A stretch of DNA of 64,000 nucleotides from Pseudobutyrivibrio sp. UBA3626 (GTDB lineage Bacteria > Bacillota > Clostridia > Lachnospirales > Lachnospiraceae). A model generated the notes under the pieces. That model did not search any database and was not told where the DNA came from. It saw only the letters and a list, made by a program, of their open reading frames with translations. A program made the translations under genes and the position numbers. Where the stretch lies: assembly GCA_002373675.1 (NCBI GenBank), contig DFLF01000017.1, positions 124,001-188,000 of the forward strand, in the 5' to 3' direction. Below, piece after piece: positions 50,613-59,193 of the stretch (position 1 is its first letter; every line of letters starts with the position of its first letter).

Positions 50613-51074
50613 CTATAAAGCTCCTGAAACTATACTTTTTTGTATAACGTATTTCGTATTATTAATATCAAGCACGATGTTAAGATTGTTCCCCTCTTTA
50701 GAAATATTCATATCTTGAACATCAGCTATTGTATCTCCATATCCCAACTTAACATCATCATTCTGACTTAAGTATTCTTTAAGATGCCCATCATCTACAT
50801 AAATTGCAGTCTTAAGAGCATCATCCGCTGTAGAAGACAGAATAAGGACATCCTTTCCATCAATCTTAACTACATCTATTCCACCTTTATAATCATTGCT
50901 TCTAATCTTATTCTCAAGATAAGCTACCGTATTTCTCATCTGGGAATTATCATTTACTTTGTTGGATATATTAGTATAGAACTTTATTCCAACAGCAACA
51001 AGCACAAGAGATAGAACAGCAAAGATACTAAATATTATTAACACCAAAATATTCTGCATGGAATGTTTTCGCAT
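50613..51074 (-). CDS. DUF4860-like pilus-operon protein (153 aa)
   Basis: One N-terminal hydrophobic helix (NILVLIIFSIFAVLSLVLVA) is followed by a periplasm-facing domain with LENKIRSNDYKGGIDVVKIDGKDVLIL. I associate it with DUF4860, found with type II/IV secretion genes. ATG 51074 is chosen over GTG 51083, because AAGGTGA lies 6 nt upstream. Only 1 nt separates it from the preceding stop. Confidence 0.75.
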   Translation of the reverse strand: MRKHSMQNILVLIIFSIFAVLSLVLVAVGIKFYTNISNKVNDNSQMRNTVAYLENKIRSNDYKGGIDVVKIDGKDVLILSSTADDALKTAIYVDDGHLKEYLSQNDDVKLGYGDTIADVQDMNISKEGNNLNIVLDINNTKYVIQKSIVSGAL

Positions 51075-51075
51075 A

Positions 51076-51381
51076 TTATTCACCTTTAACTTTCACATCA
51101 ATGCTTGGCATAATGTTAGATGCAAACACTTCATAATTAATCACAAAATCTTCTTCATCAACAATAACATTGTAATTATCCTTGACGTATTTTAAGCTTT
51201 CAGGATATCTCCCCTCAATTGCATAGCAGGTAACTGCTGCTTTTCTTATAGCTTCTTCCTGTACTTTAGCCTGCTCCGCACTTGCTCTACCAGTCATATT
51301 AGTTGCCCAAAGTATAATAGCAAGAATAACAAGAATAAATGCAACAGGAGTAATGAAAGCCTTCCACAAACTTTTTCTCAT
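51076..51381 (-). CDS. Small pilus-operon membrane protein (101 aa)
   Basis: A helix (ITPVAFILVILAIILWA) near the N-terminus is followed by a helix-rich linker (EQAKVQEEAIRKAAVTCYAIEGRYPESL). The last part looks like the alpha-helix and start of a pseudopilin body (AIEGRYP is a common pseudopilin motif). The prepilin glycine and Glu5 are not recognisable. It is 5 nt after pilC. Confidence 0.75.
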   Translation of the reverse strand: MRKSLWKAFITPVAFILVILAIILWATNMTGRASAEQAKVQEEAIRKAAVTCYAIEGRYPESLKYVKDNYNVIVDEEDFVINYEVFASNIMPSIDVKVKGE

Positions 51382-51386
51382 ACGTT

Positions 51387-52433
51387 TTACCCCATGTTGT
51401 TAATTATTGTAATAAGAGGAAGCATTACTGATAATAGGATTGCTCCAACAAGAACTGTCATTACCGCTACAAGTGCAGGTTCTATCCACGAAATAAGGTT
51501 GTGGATTCTTGTGTCAACTTCCTCTGCATATATCTCTGCAATCCTGTCAAATGCGTGGTCGCTTTGACCTGTAGTAATACCAATCTGTACCATTCTAAGA
51601 GTTAATTTATCAAATAACTCTGCCTCTTCTATTGCTGTGGCAAATGCTGTATCAGCATTTACAAGTTCAAGACATTTATTAATTTTAACAACATACTTCT
51701 CATCTTCTACAATCTTAGCAGACATTTCAAGACATTCTGTTAGATTATATCCTGAGCTCAACATCATAGACATAACTGAAGCAAATCGCTCTGTAGCAAC
51801 TTTATTTCTAATCCTGTTAACAGGCTTAAAAACTTTTCCGGCAAAATTAAGTGCCTGTTGCTTCATATCAGATTTGAGCAATACTCCAAATATTACAGCG
51901 ATTAATATAAGGATAAGTAGTAATACAAGAACTACTATTCCTATTGTTGTACATACAGAAATCACATCATTTGTTGTCTCTGAAAATGTTGAACCAAGAT
52001 TCCTAAACACTTCTTTAAATATTGGAAGAACTTTTAGAACTAAAAGAAGTACAACGGCTCCCATAACAACCATCATAATTGAAGGTTGAAGCACCGCAGA
52101 CTTAACCATCTCGTGAATTCTATTCTCTCTGTCATAGAATTTCGCAAGATTATCCATAACGTTATCTAATTTACCAGACTTCTCACCAACATTTATCATC
52201 TGTAACATATACTCAGGAAAAACATCCGCCTTAGCACATGCATCATAGAAGGTTGTACCTTTCTGATAGTCTTCATTAATATCTAGAAAGCACTCTTCGT
52301 ATTTTGTATCCTTATAGTTATCACATACAGCCTCTAAGCCCTCATAAAGAGGTACACCAGACTTAAGAACCATTGCAATCTGTTCACAAAAGATAGATAT
52401 TTCGTCTTCTGGAATTACTCTATTACTTCCCAT
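51387..52433 (-). CDS. pilC: Type II secretion/type IV pilus inner-membrane platform protein (PilC/GspF-like, 348 aa)
   Basis: Two T2SF domains are seen (about 12-135 and 215-335) with the repeated pattern LKSGVPLYEGLEAV and LSSGYNLTECLEMSAK, plus three hydrophobic helices (near 118-138, 168-190 and 315-340). The protein anchors the assembly ATPase to the pilus base. The matching assembly ATPase (PilB/GspE) and prepilin peptidase are not in the window. It follows the transglutaminase gene by 5 nt. Confidence 0.9.
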   Translation of the reverse strand: MGSNRVIPEDEISIFCEQIAMVLKSGVPLYEGLEAVCDNYKDTKYEECFLDINEDYQKGTTFYDACAKADVFPEYMLQMINVGEKSGKLDNVMDNLAKFYDRENRIHEMVKSAVLQPSIMMVVMGAVVLLLVLKVLPIFKEVFRNLGSTFSETTNDVISVCTTIGIVVLVLLLILILIAVIFGVLLKSDMKQQALNFAGKVFKPVNRIRNKVATERFASVMSMMLSSGYNLTECLEMSAKIVEDEKYVVKINKCLELVNADTAFATAIEEAELFDKLTLRMVQIGITTGQSDHAFDRIAEIYAEEVDTRIHNLISWIEPALVAVMTVLVGAILLSVMLPLITIINNMG

Positions 52434-52438
52434 CTACT

Positions 52439-53317
52439 CTAATACTCCTTTTCCATTGTATAATCTGATTCTTTATGGCCTTTGCCATCCATAGTCGTAT
52501 CCATCCATTTCCACTTGCCATCAATATAAACCTGTGACCATGAATGAGTTATTCCCTCCGGTTGTACTTTGCCAATAACAAGCTTAGTTGGTATACCCTG
52601 AGCTCTAAGCATTGCTGAGAATAGCGCACAATAATCGAAGCATATTCCCTTCTTAGTCTTCATTGTCACTTCAAGATCCGGAAGATATCCACTTTCAACA
52701 GTCTTGGCAAGTTCCTTATCATAAGTAAGATTATCAACTACCCAATCATATATAGCATCAACTTTCTCTTCATCAGTCTTAAGCCCATCACAAATCTCAT
52801 ATGACTTCGCTACTGCGCTAGTCTCGCCTGTATACCACACATATTGACTAGGATAGATAAATACTCGATTAGTATCATCCATTTTCACATCAAATTCAGC
52901 CTGATAAAGTGGTGTGTAATTCGTTCCACCAGCATTTTCAAGTACTCTCACTTTGTATGTTCCATTGCCCATCTGGAGCGGATAGATATCGTATTCATTA
53001 TCAGATGCCAGATCATAATTATAACTATGATCTCCAAGCATAACCTGTGCCTTAAGTCTATTCTGTTTTGATTCGCATTTTACGGCCACATAGCCATCCT
53101 TGACATTACTTGCATCTATAGTTACTCCACTTCCGGAATACACTGTTGTCCCCGGTGTCTCAGGCACAAGTATATTAATGTCATAATCCTTGCTTAGATT
53201 ACCACCGTCACCTTCTGGATCAATTACAGTCGTATTAGAACAGCTGCATCCTGAAAGTAGTGTAATTAACACAAGAACCATCATAAGACCTGTTAGCCGT
53301 CTTATCCTGCTTTTCAT
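52439..53317 (-). CDS. Transglutaminase-like lipoprotein (292 aa)
   Basis: A signal peptide (MKSRIRRLTGLMMVLVLITL) ends in the lipobox LLSGC. The C-terminal domain is a transglutaminase core with cysteine in TKKGICFDYCALFSAMLRAQGI, histidine in GITHSWSQVYIDGKWKWMDTT, and the aspartate in that last segment. The middle part is a beta-rich domain. It would act on proteins or peptides outside the membrane, and many members are proteases. It is the first gene of the pilus-like operon, so a role at the pilus or in its maturation is possible. Confidence 0.88.
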   Translation of the reverse strand: MKSRIRRLTGLMMVLVLITLLSGCSCSNTTVIDPEGDGGNLSKDYDINILVPETPGTTVYSGSGVTIDASNVKDGYVAVKCESKQNRLKAQVMLGDHSYNYDLASDNEYDIYPLQMGNGTYKVRVLENAGGTNYTPLYQAEFDVKMDDTNRVFIYPSQYVWYTGETSAVAKSYEICDGLKTDEEKVDAIYDWVVDNLTYDKELAKTVESGYLPDLEVTMKTKKGICFDYCALFSAMLRAQGIPTKLVIGKVQPEGITHSWSQVYIDGKWKWMDTTMDGKGHKESDYTMEKEY

Positions 53318-53358
53318 AAGACGTTTCCTCTATGTTAATTGTAAATGTTATTTTATAA

Positions 53359-54261
53359 CTATTTAACGCATCCAATCAGTTCATGAATATCAGAGACGTT
53401 ATTATTTCTCATGTATTCTGTAATACCATCTATAATTTCTATTGTGGTATATGGATTATTAAAGTTACTTGTTCCTACTGCCAGCATTGTTGCACCAGCC
53501 ATTATAAGCTCTAATGCATCTTCGGTGTCCGTAACTCCCCCCATACCAATTATAGGAATATTTACAGCATTTGCAACTTGATAGACCATTCTTACAGCCA
53601 CAGGATGTATGGCTGGACCACTCATACCACCCGTTTTGTTGGCTAGTACGAACTTTCTCCTGTTAACATCAATCTTCATGCCTGTAATCGTATTGATAAG
53701 AGATACTCCATCAGCCCCACCAGCCTCAGCAGCCCTGGCAATCTCCGTTATATCCGTAACATTAGGACTAAGCTTAATTATAACCGGCTGCTTTGCTTTA
53801 GCCTTAATGTCCCTAGTGATACTCTCCACGCTCTTCGGTTCAGTGCCAAGTGTAATTCCACCTGCCTTGACATTGGGACATGACACGTTAATCTCTAACA
53901 TATCCACATCTTCTGTAGAGAGACGCTCTACAACTTCCACATATTCCTTAGGCTCATGACCACAGACATTGACGATAATCCTGGTATCGTATTTTCTAAG
54001 AAATGGTATATCCCGCTTAATAAATGTATCAATTCCCGGATTCTGAAGACCTATTGCATTGAGCATTCCCGACTTGACCTCTGCAACCCTGGGAGTAGGA
54101 TTACCCTCCCATGGAACGCTTGCTACACCCTTAGTAGTCACAGCCCCCAGTCTTCCCAGGTCCACGAATTCGCTATATTCCATTCCCGAGCCAAAAGTTC
54201 CTGACGCAACCGTTACAGGATTCTTAAACTCGACTCCTGATATACTTACTTTAGTATTCAT
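53359..54261 (-). CDS. pyrD: Dihydroorotate dehydrogenase B, catalytic subunit
   Basis: PyrDB (300 aa) oxidises dihydroorotate with FMN and passes electrons through PyrK. The class 1B hallmarks are NPVTVASGTFGSGMEYSEF, the active-site cysteine segment LEINVSCPNVKAGG, KLSPNVTDI, SLINTITGM and IPIIGMGGVTDTEDALE. It lies 22 nt after pyrK. Confidence 0.96.
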   Translation of the reverse strand: MNTKVSISGVEFKNPVTVASGTFGSGMEYSEFVDLGRLGAVTTKGVASVPWEGNPTPRVAEVKSGMLNAIGLQNPGIDTFIKRDIPFLRKYDTRIIVNVCGHEPKEYVEVVERLSTEDVDMLEINVSCPNVKAGGITLGTEPKSVESITRDIKAKAKQPVIIKLSPNVTDITEIARAAEAGGADGVSLINTITGMKIDVNRRKFVLANKTGGMSGPAIHPVAVRMVYQVANAVNIPIIGMGGVTDTEDALELIMAGATMLAVGTSNFNNPYTTIEIIDGITEYMRNNNVSDIHELIGCVK

Positions 54262-54283
54262 ACTCAGTACCTATCCTAAATGT

Positions 54284-55066
54284 TTACATTATATCCTCAG
54301 CAAGAAACACAGGTCCATCCTTGCATACTCTCTTGTTCTTGACTTTGCTGTGGTCGTCGATTTTAGACGACTTGCATACACAACCAAGGCACGCACCAAT
54401 TCCGCATGCCATACGCTCTTCCATAGAGATATAACAAGTAATCCCTCTGATTCTCGCATACTCCTTAATCGCAGAAAGCATCGGCGTAGGACCACATGCA
54501 AATATTACATTCCCATCTATTCTATTGCTATTAAGTGCATCTATAACATTTCCCGTTGTTCCAACACTTCCATCCTCTGTTGCAACATATGACTTGCATA
54601 CAGACTCAAGTTCATCCTGCAAGAATGTCTCACTATCTCTATATCCCATTACAGATACAGTTCTAATCCCCTTCTTCTTAAGTGCCTCTGCACATCCCAC
54701 CATGGGAGGAATTCCAATTCCACCGCCAAGAAGAATTACTTTAGACATAGGATCAATTGTATCTACTGGAAATCCATTTCCAAGAGGTCCCATTAGGCTA
54801 ATCTTGTCGCCATTCTTATATGTAGAGAACTCCTTTGTCCCCTTTCCTGCAATCCTATACACAAGTCTGATTGTCATATCATTATTATTAATCTGGCAAA
54901 TGCTTATTGGACGAGGTAGTATCTTATCTCTATCATTACAGTATACAGAGACGAATTGTCCTGCTTTCGCACTTAAGGCAATATCCGTCTCAATCAGAAG
55001 AGAATATACGTCTCTTGCAATTTCCTCTTGTAATATAACATTTCCAATAGTCTTAGTTATACCCAT
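54284..55066 (-). CDS. pyrK: Dihydroorotate dehydrogenase electron-transfer subunit
   Basis: PyrK (260 aa) carries FAD and a [2Fe-2S] cluster and lets NAD+ serve as acceptor for PyrDB. LPRPISICQ and VYRIAGKGTKEFS (FAD domain), LLGGGIGIPPMVGCAEAL (NAD site) and the cluster motif MACGIGACLGCVC are present. ATG 55066 is chosen because GAGGATT precedes it, and the longer frame from 55078 overlaps that site. Hairpin F sits immediately upstream. Confidence 0.95.
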   Translation of the reverse strand: MGITKTIGNVILQEEIARDVYSLLIETDIALSAKAGQFVSVYCNDRDKILPRPISICQINNNDMTIRLVYRIAGKGTKEFSTYKNGDKISLMGPLGNGFPVDTIDPMSKVILLGGGIGIPPMVGCAEALKKKGIRTVSVMGYRDSETFLQDELESVCKSYVATEDGSVGTTGNVIDALNSNRIDGNVIFACGPTPMLSAIKEYARIRGITCYISMEERMACGIGACLGCVCKSSKIDDHSKVKNKRVCKDGPVFLAEDIM

Positions 55067-55096
55067 ATTAATCCTCATTAATTATTATTATCATAA

Positions 55097-55162
55097 CTAC
55101 ATAAGCAATTGTCTCTCTAAACTGAGCTTCGCTCAATGTTTTGCGAGACAATTCTTATGTAG
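55097..55162 (-). repeat. Hairpin F between mscS and pyrK
   Basis: CTACATAAGCAATTGTCTC (55097) pairs with GAGACAATTCTTATGTAG (to 55162) with one bulged or mismatched position. The middle adds TGAGC-ttc-GCTCA (55123-55135). It includes the mscS stop codon and lacks a T-run, so it is more likely an mRNA stabiliser, attenuator or palindromic repeat than a terminator. Confidence 0.65.
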
Positions 55163-56033
55163 CTGCTATATCATTATTATTTATTGTTACATCTAACTGA
55201 TTATATGGAATTGTAATTCCTTTTTCATCAAGTGCATACTTTACATCCTCTAAGAACTGCCAATATGTATCCCAATAGGTGTCCATATCTACGTACACCC
55301 TTATACCAATATCTACCGAGCTATCGTTTAGTTTAGATACAAATACTTTAATCTTATCATCTTGAATTCTTGTAGGAATATTAGTTGCCACCTCTCTTAT
55401 TATATCTTTTGCGGTTCTAATATCGTCCTTATAGCTAATTCCAACAACAGTATCTATGGCACGTTTATCCTGATATGTATAGTTGACAAGAGATGTATTA
55501 GCAAGGTTTCCATTAGGCACAACAACTATCTTATTATCTATAGTACACAGCTTAGTATAGAATATGGATATCTCCTTAACAGTACCTTCATTACCCTTAG
55601 TATCTTCACGAATGTAATCTCCTACTTTGAAGGGATGCAGTACTAATATTAATACGCCACCTGCAAAGTTGGATAAAGAGCCTTGAAGAGCAAGTCCTGC
55701 TGTTACAAGAATCGACGCTACAGCCGCTGCAACAGATGTTGTAGTTATACCGAACAGATTAAGGATTATTACACCGATAACAAGATATCCTAGAGCTTTT
55801 ATTAATCCATTAATAAACTGAATAGCACCAATTTCTGCGTTCCGTCTCTTAAGCGCTTTTGTCGCAACCTTATTAATTGCTTTAATAATCTTAGCACCAA
55901 TGAACCATACAAGAAGTGCAAGTATTACACACCAGAAAAAACCTAGAGCCTTAGGTAGAAATGACTCAAGATAAGTCTTAAATGCTCCGTCTTTTATATT
56001 ACTAATTATAGTACTTGTAATTGAATCAGCCAT
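55155..56033 (-). CDS. Small-conductance mechanosensitive channel, MscS family (292 aa)
   Basis: Three transmembrane helices are followed by the MscS pore and beta domain: AAAVASILVTAGLALQGSLSNFAGGVLI (pore helix with its Gly/Ala pattern), HPFKVGDYIREDTKGNEGTVKEISIFYT and VVVPNGNLANTSLVNYT. It opens under membrane tension to release solutes. The length is normal for the small form. It follows the DUF1015 gene by 14 nt. Confidence 0.93.
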   Translation of the reverse strand: MADSITSTIISNIKDGAFKTYLESFLPKALGFFWCVILALLVWFIGAKIIKAINKVATKALKRRNAEIGAIQFINGLIKALGYLVIGVIILNLFGITTTSVAAAVASILVTAGLALQGSLSNFAGGVLILVLHPFKVGDYIREDTKGNEGTVKEISIFYTKLCTIDNKIVVVPNGNLANTSLVNYTYQDKRAIDTVVGISYKDDIRTAKDIIREVATNIPTRIQDDKIKVFVSKLNDSSVDIGIRVYVDMDTYWDTYWQFLEDVKYALDEKGITIPYNQLDVTINNNDIAAT

Positions 56034-56047
56034 TTTCTCTCTTAATT

Positions 56048-57289
56048 CTACCTTTCAATCTCGTGAACAAACAGTCCACTGCGAAGTTTGGGTTCAAACC
56101 ATGTAGACTTAGGCGGCATAAGTCTGCCCGCATCTGCTACATTAAAAAGTTCATTTATATCTGTAGGATACATTGCAAATGCAACGCAAGCATCCGTCTT
56201 ACATCTTCTCTCTAATTCTTCTAGTCCTCTAATTCCACCAACGAAATCTATTCTGTCATCATTCTTAGGATCTTGAATATCAAATACCGGATCAAGTACT
56301 AATTCCTGAAGAATAGACACATCTAATCCATCAACAGGATCATCCGACTTATATTCCGGTTTAACTTCATAAAGATACCATTTATCGCCATCATATACAC
56401 TGACTTGACCTTTCTTCTCTGGTCTAATGGCACTTGTATCTTCTTTAACAAGAATTCCACCCTTCATAAGCCATTGGTGCAATTCCTTGGTACTATGACC
56501 ATTCATGTCCTTTAGCACTCTGTTGTAATCCATTATTTTAAGCTGGTTATCCGGGAACAATACTGAGAGAAAGAAATTAAATTCCTCCTCACCTGTGTAA
56601 TTGCCCTTTGCCTCACGACGCATTTTGCTAACCTTTACAGCAGAAGCAGCTCTGTGATGTCCATCTGCAATATATATACTGTCAGTCTCGGCAAATTCTT
56701 CATAGATAACCTCGATATCATCTGTATTATCTATAATAAATACTCTATGTCTTATATTATCATCGCTTACAAAGTCATATAGAGGCTCACCTGCTTTAAT
56801 ATTCTCTACAACCTGATCTATAACTTCCCTATCTCTGTAAGCTAAAAAGATTGGTCCTGTCTGAGCACTGCATTTGTCTACATGATTAATTCTATCTACT
56901 TCTTTCTCAGCAAGAGTATTCTCATGCTTCTTAATAATGTTGTTATCATAATCATCTACTGAAGAAACCGCAACAATGCCTGTCTGAACTCTTCCTTCCA
57001 TAGTAAGTTCATATACATAATAACAAGGCTTATTATCTCTAATAAACCTGCCGTCATCTATCATCTGTCTTAGAAGCTCGTTAGCTTTCTCATACACCTT
57101 ATCGCTATACATATCTATGTCTTCATCGAAGTTAGTCTCTGCTCTGTCTATTCTAAGAAATGTGTCTTCATTGCCCTCTACTGCCTTAGCCGCCTCCTCT
57201 CTATTATATACATCATAAGGAAGAGCTGCTATCTTCTTAGCATACTCCTTAGCCGGGCGAATCGCCTCGAATGGTCTAATATCTGCCAT
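56048..57289 (-). CDS. DUF1015 family protein (413 aa)
   Basis: The family is recognised by MADIRPFEAIRPAKEYAKKIAALPYDV near the N-terminus, the ParB/sulfiredoxin-like KKHENTLAEKEVDRI, and the central YIADGHHRAASAVKV. Some relatives are free-serine kinases, and others pair with serine-synthesis genes; neither neighbour is here, so the role is unresolved. It is cytoplasmic and 22 nt after the exporter gene. Confidence 0.85.
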   Translation of the reverse strand: MADIRPFEAIRPAKEYAKKIAALPYDVYNREEAAKAVEGNEDTFLRIDRAETNFDEDIDMYSDKVYEKANELLRQMIDDGRFIRDNKPCYYVYELTMEGRVQTGIVAVSSVDDYDNNIIKKHENTLAEKEVDRINHVDKCSAQTGPIFLAYRDREVIDQVVENIKAGEPLYDFVSDDNIRHRVFIIDNTDDIEVIYEEFAETDSIYIADGHHRAASAVKVSKMRREAKGNYTGEEEFNFFLSVLFPDNQLKIMDYNRVLKDMNGHSTKELHQWLMKGGILVKEDTSAIRPEKKGQVSVYDGDKWYLYEVKPEYKSDDPVDGLDVSILQELVLDPVFDIQDPKNDDRIDFVGGIRGLEELERRCKTDACVAFAMYPTDINELFNVADAGRLMPPKSTWFEPKLRSGLFVHEIER

Positions 57290-57311
57290 AAGTAATTATT
57301 GTTCCTTTCGA

Positions 57312-59183
57312 TTAATCTATATCTATCCTCTGGCGCTCAACAAGTTCAGCGAACTTGCCACCTTTCTTAATTAATTCATCATAGCTTCCGTCTTCTATGA
57401 TATGACCGCCTTCGAGCATAACAATTCTATCCGCATTCTGAATCGTAGACAATCTGTGCGCAATAACTATTCTCGTACAGCTTAGCTTACCGATGGAATC
57501 CGATATACTCTTCTGCGTTACATTGTCAAGGGCACTTGTGGCTTCATCGAATATAAGTATCTTAGGTCTATGAACAATAGCTCTGGCTATCATAATTCTT
57601 TGCTTCTGTCCACCGGATATACTTCCCTGACCTTCCGATATAACAGTCTTCATTCCCATAGGCATAGCCCTTATGTCGTCAGCAATATTGGCAATCTCTG
57701 CAGCAACCCACGCTTCTTCCACGCTAAGATCCGGCGCTGAGATAATAATATTGGAGAATATGTCTGCATGGAACAGTGTTCCGTTCTGTGTAACCGTTCC
57801 TATATTTCTTCGAAGTGAAGTAAGATCCACGTCCTTAATATTGTCATCATCATAATATATGTCTCCTTCTTTTGGTGTTTCAAAGCCAAGAAGAAGTCGA
57901 ACCAATGTAGACTTGCCACATCCTGTCTTACCTACAATTGCAACGTAGTCACCACTGTTAATATTAAGACTGATATCATCTAAGACATTAGGCATATCTT
58001 CCTTGTAGCTAAAGGATACATGATCCAGTTTAATATTACCTTCAACTTTATCAAGCACCTTTTTCTGCTTATCTTCTTCGGGATTGGCTTCTAAGATAGG
58101 ACTTGCCATATTAAGTACTGGAGGCACTGTTGACAAAGACGCTACAACTTGTGTAAGTGCTGAAAATGCTGATGAGAGCACTCCAAAGCTGGTGGTAAAT
58201 GCCATGTAATCTCCCACTTCAATTCCGGACTTTGCAGCAATAAAGTATAGCACTATATCACCGGTTAATGTAATAAGGAGCGTAATCGCCGGGCTTAATC
58301 TTATAATAAGTGGTGGATTATATAGTAAGCGCGCCGCCTTAGAATAAACATCAGCCCACTTTACAAATATTCTCTTCTCTGAGCCGGATAATCTAATCTT
58401 CTGAATACCGTTGATTGTCTCATATGTAAGACCCGATTTCTTAGAAGAAAGCACCATCTGTACCTTACTTACGCGAGATTGAACAAGTGATATAATTATA
58501 CTGAATGCAGCCATAACAAGAAGAATTATTACAGTCGGTGCAATAAGCGTCGGTGCAAATGCAGTAAGCTGTACAAGATACAGCATAGACATAATCGCTG
58601 TCACAAATGACATAGCTACACCTTCTATAAGTATTGATGAAAGGCTGTTTGCACTTCCGAATCTCTGTGATAATTCACCTGTATTGTAATTCTTAAAAAA
58701 GCTGGCAGGAAGATTTAATAGTCTTGCCATAGTCTTTCTCTGTACTCCCTGGGAGAGCTTAAGACTGATACGCGTCGATATATATCCTTGAATCGCACTA
58801 ATCAGAAGTCCCCCCACTGCCGATGCCACAACATAGACAGACACTGATGCAAACATGCTGATATCGTTGGACGTAACAACCTCGCCGGTAAGTATTCTCG
58901 TAAAATAAGGAAGCAACATACCTACTCCCGTTGCAATCAACGCAAAAACTCCGGCAAGAATCATATTTCCGACAGGAATACAATCCCTAATGAATCGAAG
59001 ATAATCCCATACGGTCGCCTTGCCTTCGTGTTCTAAGTTGGCAGTTTTATAAGATTCTTCTTTTATTTTCTTATAATCCGCCGCTCCACCTGAATTAATT
59101 CCGGCAAGGGTAAGAAAGGAATCTCCAAATGCTATATCATCATTTTCTTTTCTTTGCTCTAACTGTTCTTCAAACCAACCCAT
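57312..59183 (-). CDS. NHLM-type ABC exporter, permease/ATPase subunit (623 aa)
   Basis: After a short hydrophilic start there are six transmembrane helices in the ABC exporter style. The ATPase carries Walker A IVGKTGCGKSTLVRLLLG, signature GSISGGQKQR, Walker B ILIFDEATSALD and a switch histidine in IVIAHRLST. There is no peptidase domain. It pairs with the C39-containing exporter 10 nt upstream, as in NHLM bacteriocin-type export systems. The longer family members carry an additional N-terminal regulatory domain that this one lacks or has only in short form. Confidence 0.87.
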   Translation of the reverse strand: MGWFEEQLEQRKENDDIAFGDSFLTLAGINSGGAADYKKIKEESYKTANLEHEGKATVWDYLRFIRDCIPVGNMILAGVFALIATGVGMLLPYFTRILTGEVVTSNDISMFASVSVYVVASAVGGLLISAIQGYISTRISLKLSQGVQRKTMARLLNLPASFFKNYNTGELSQRFGSANSLSSILIEGVAMSFVTAIMSMLYLVQLTAFAPTLIAPTVIILLVMAAFSIIISLVQSRVSKVQMVLSSKKSGLTYETINGIQKIRLSGSEKRIFVKWADVYSKAARLLYNPPLIIRLSPAITLLITLTGDIVLYFIAAKSGIEVGDYMAFTTSFGVLSSAFSALTQVVASLSTVPPVLNMASPILEANPEEDKQKKVLDKVEGNIKLDHVSFSYKEDMPNVLDDISLNINSGDYVAIVGKTGCGKSTLVRLLLGFETPKEGDIYYDDDNIKDVDLTSLRRNIGTVTQNGTLFHADIFSNIIISAPDLSVEEAWVAAEIANIADDIRAMPMGMKTVISEGQGSISGGQKQRIMIARAIVHRPKILIFDEATSALDNVTQKSISDSIGKLSCTRIVIAHRLSTIQNADRIVMLEGGHIIEDGSYDELIKKGGKFAELVERQRIDID

Positions 59184-59193
59184 CTTATATCCT

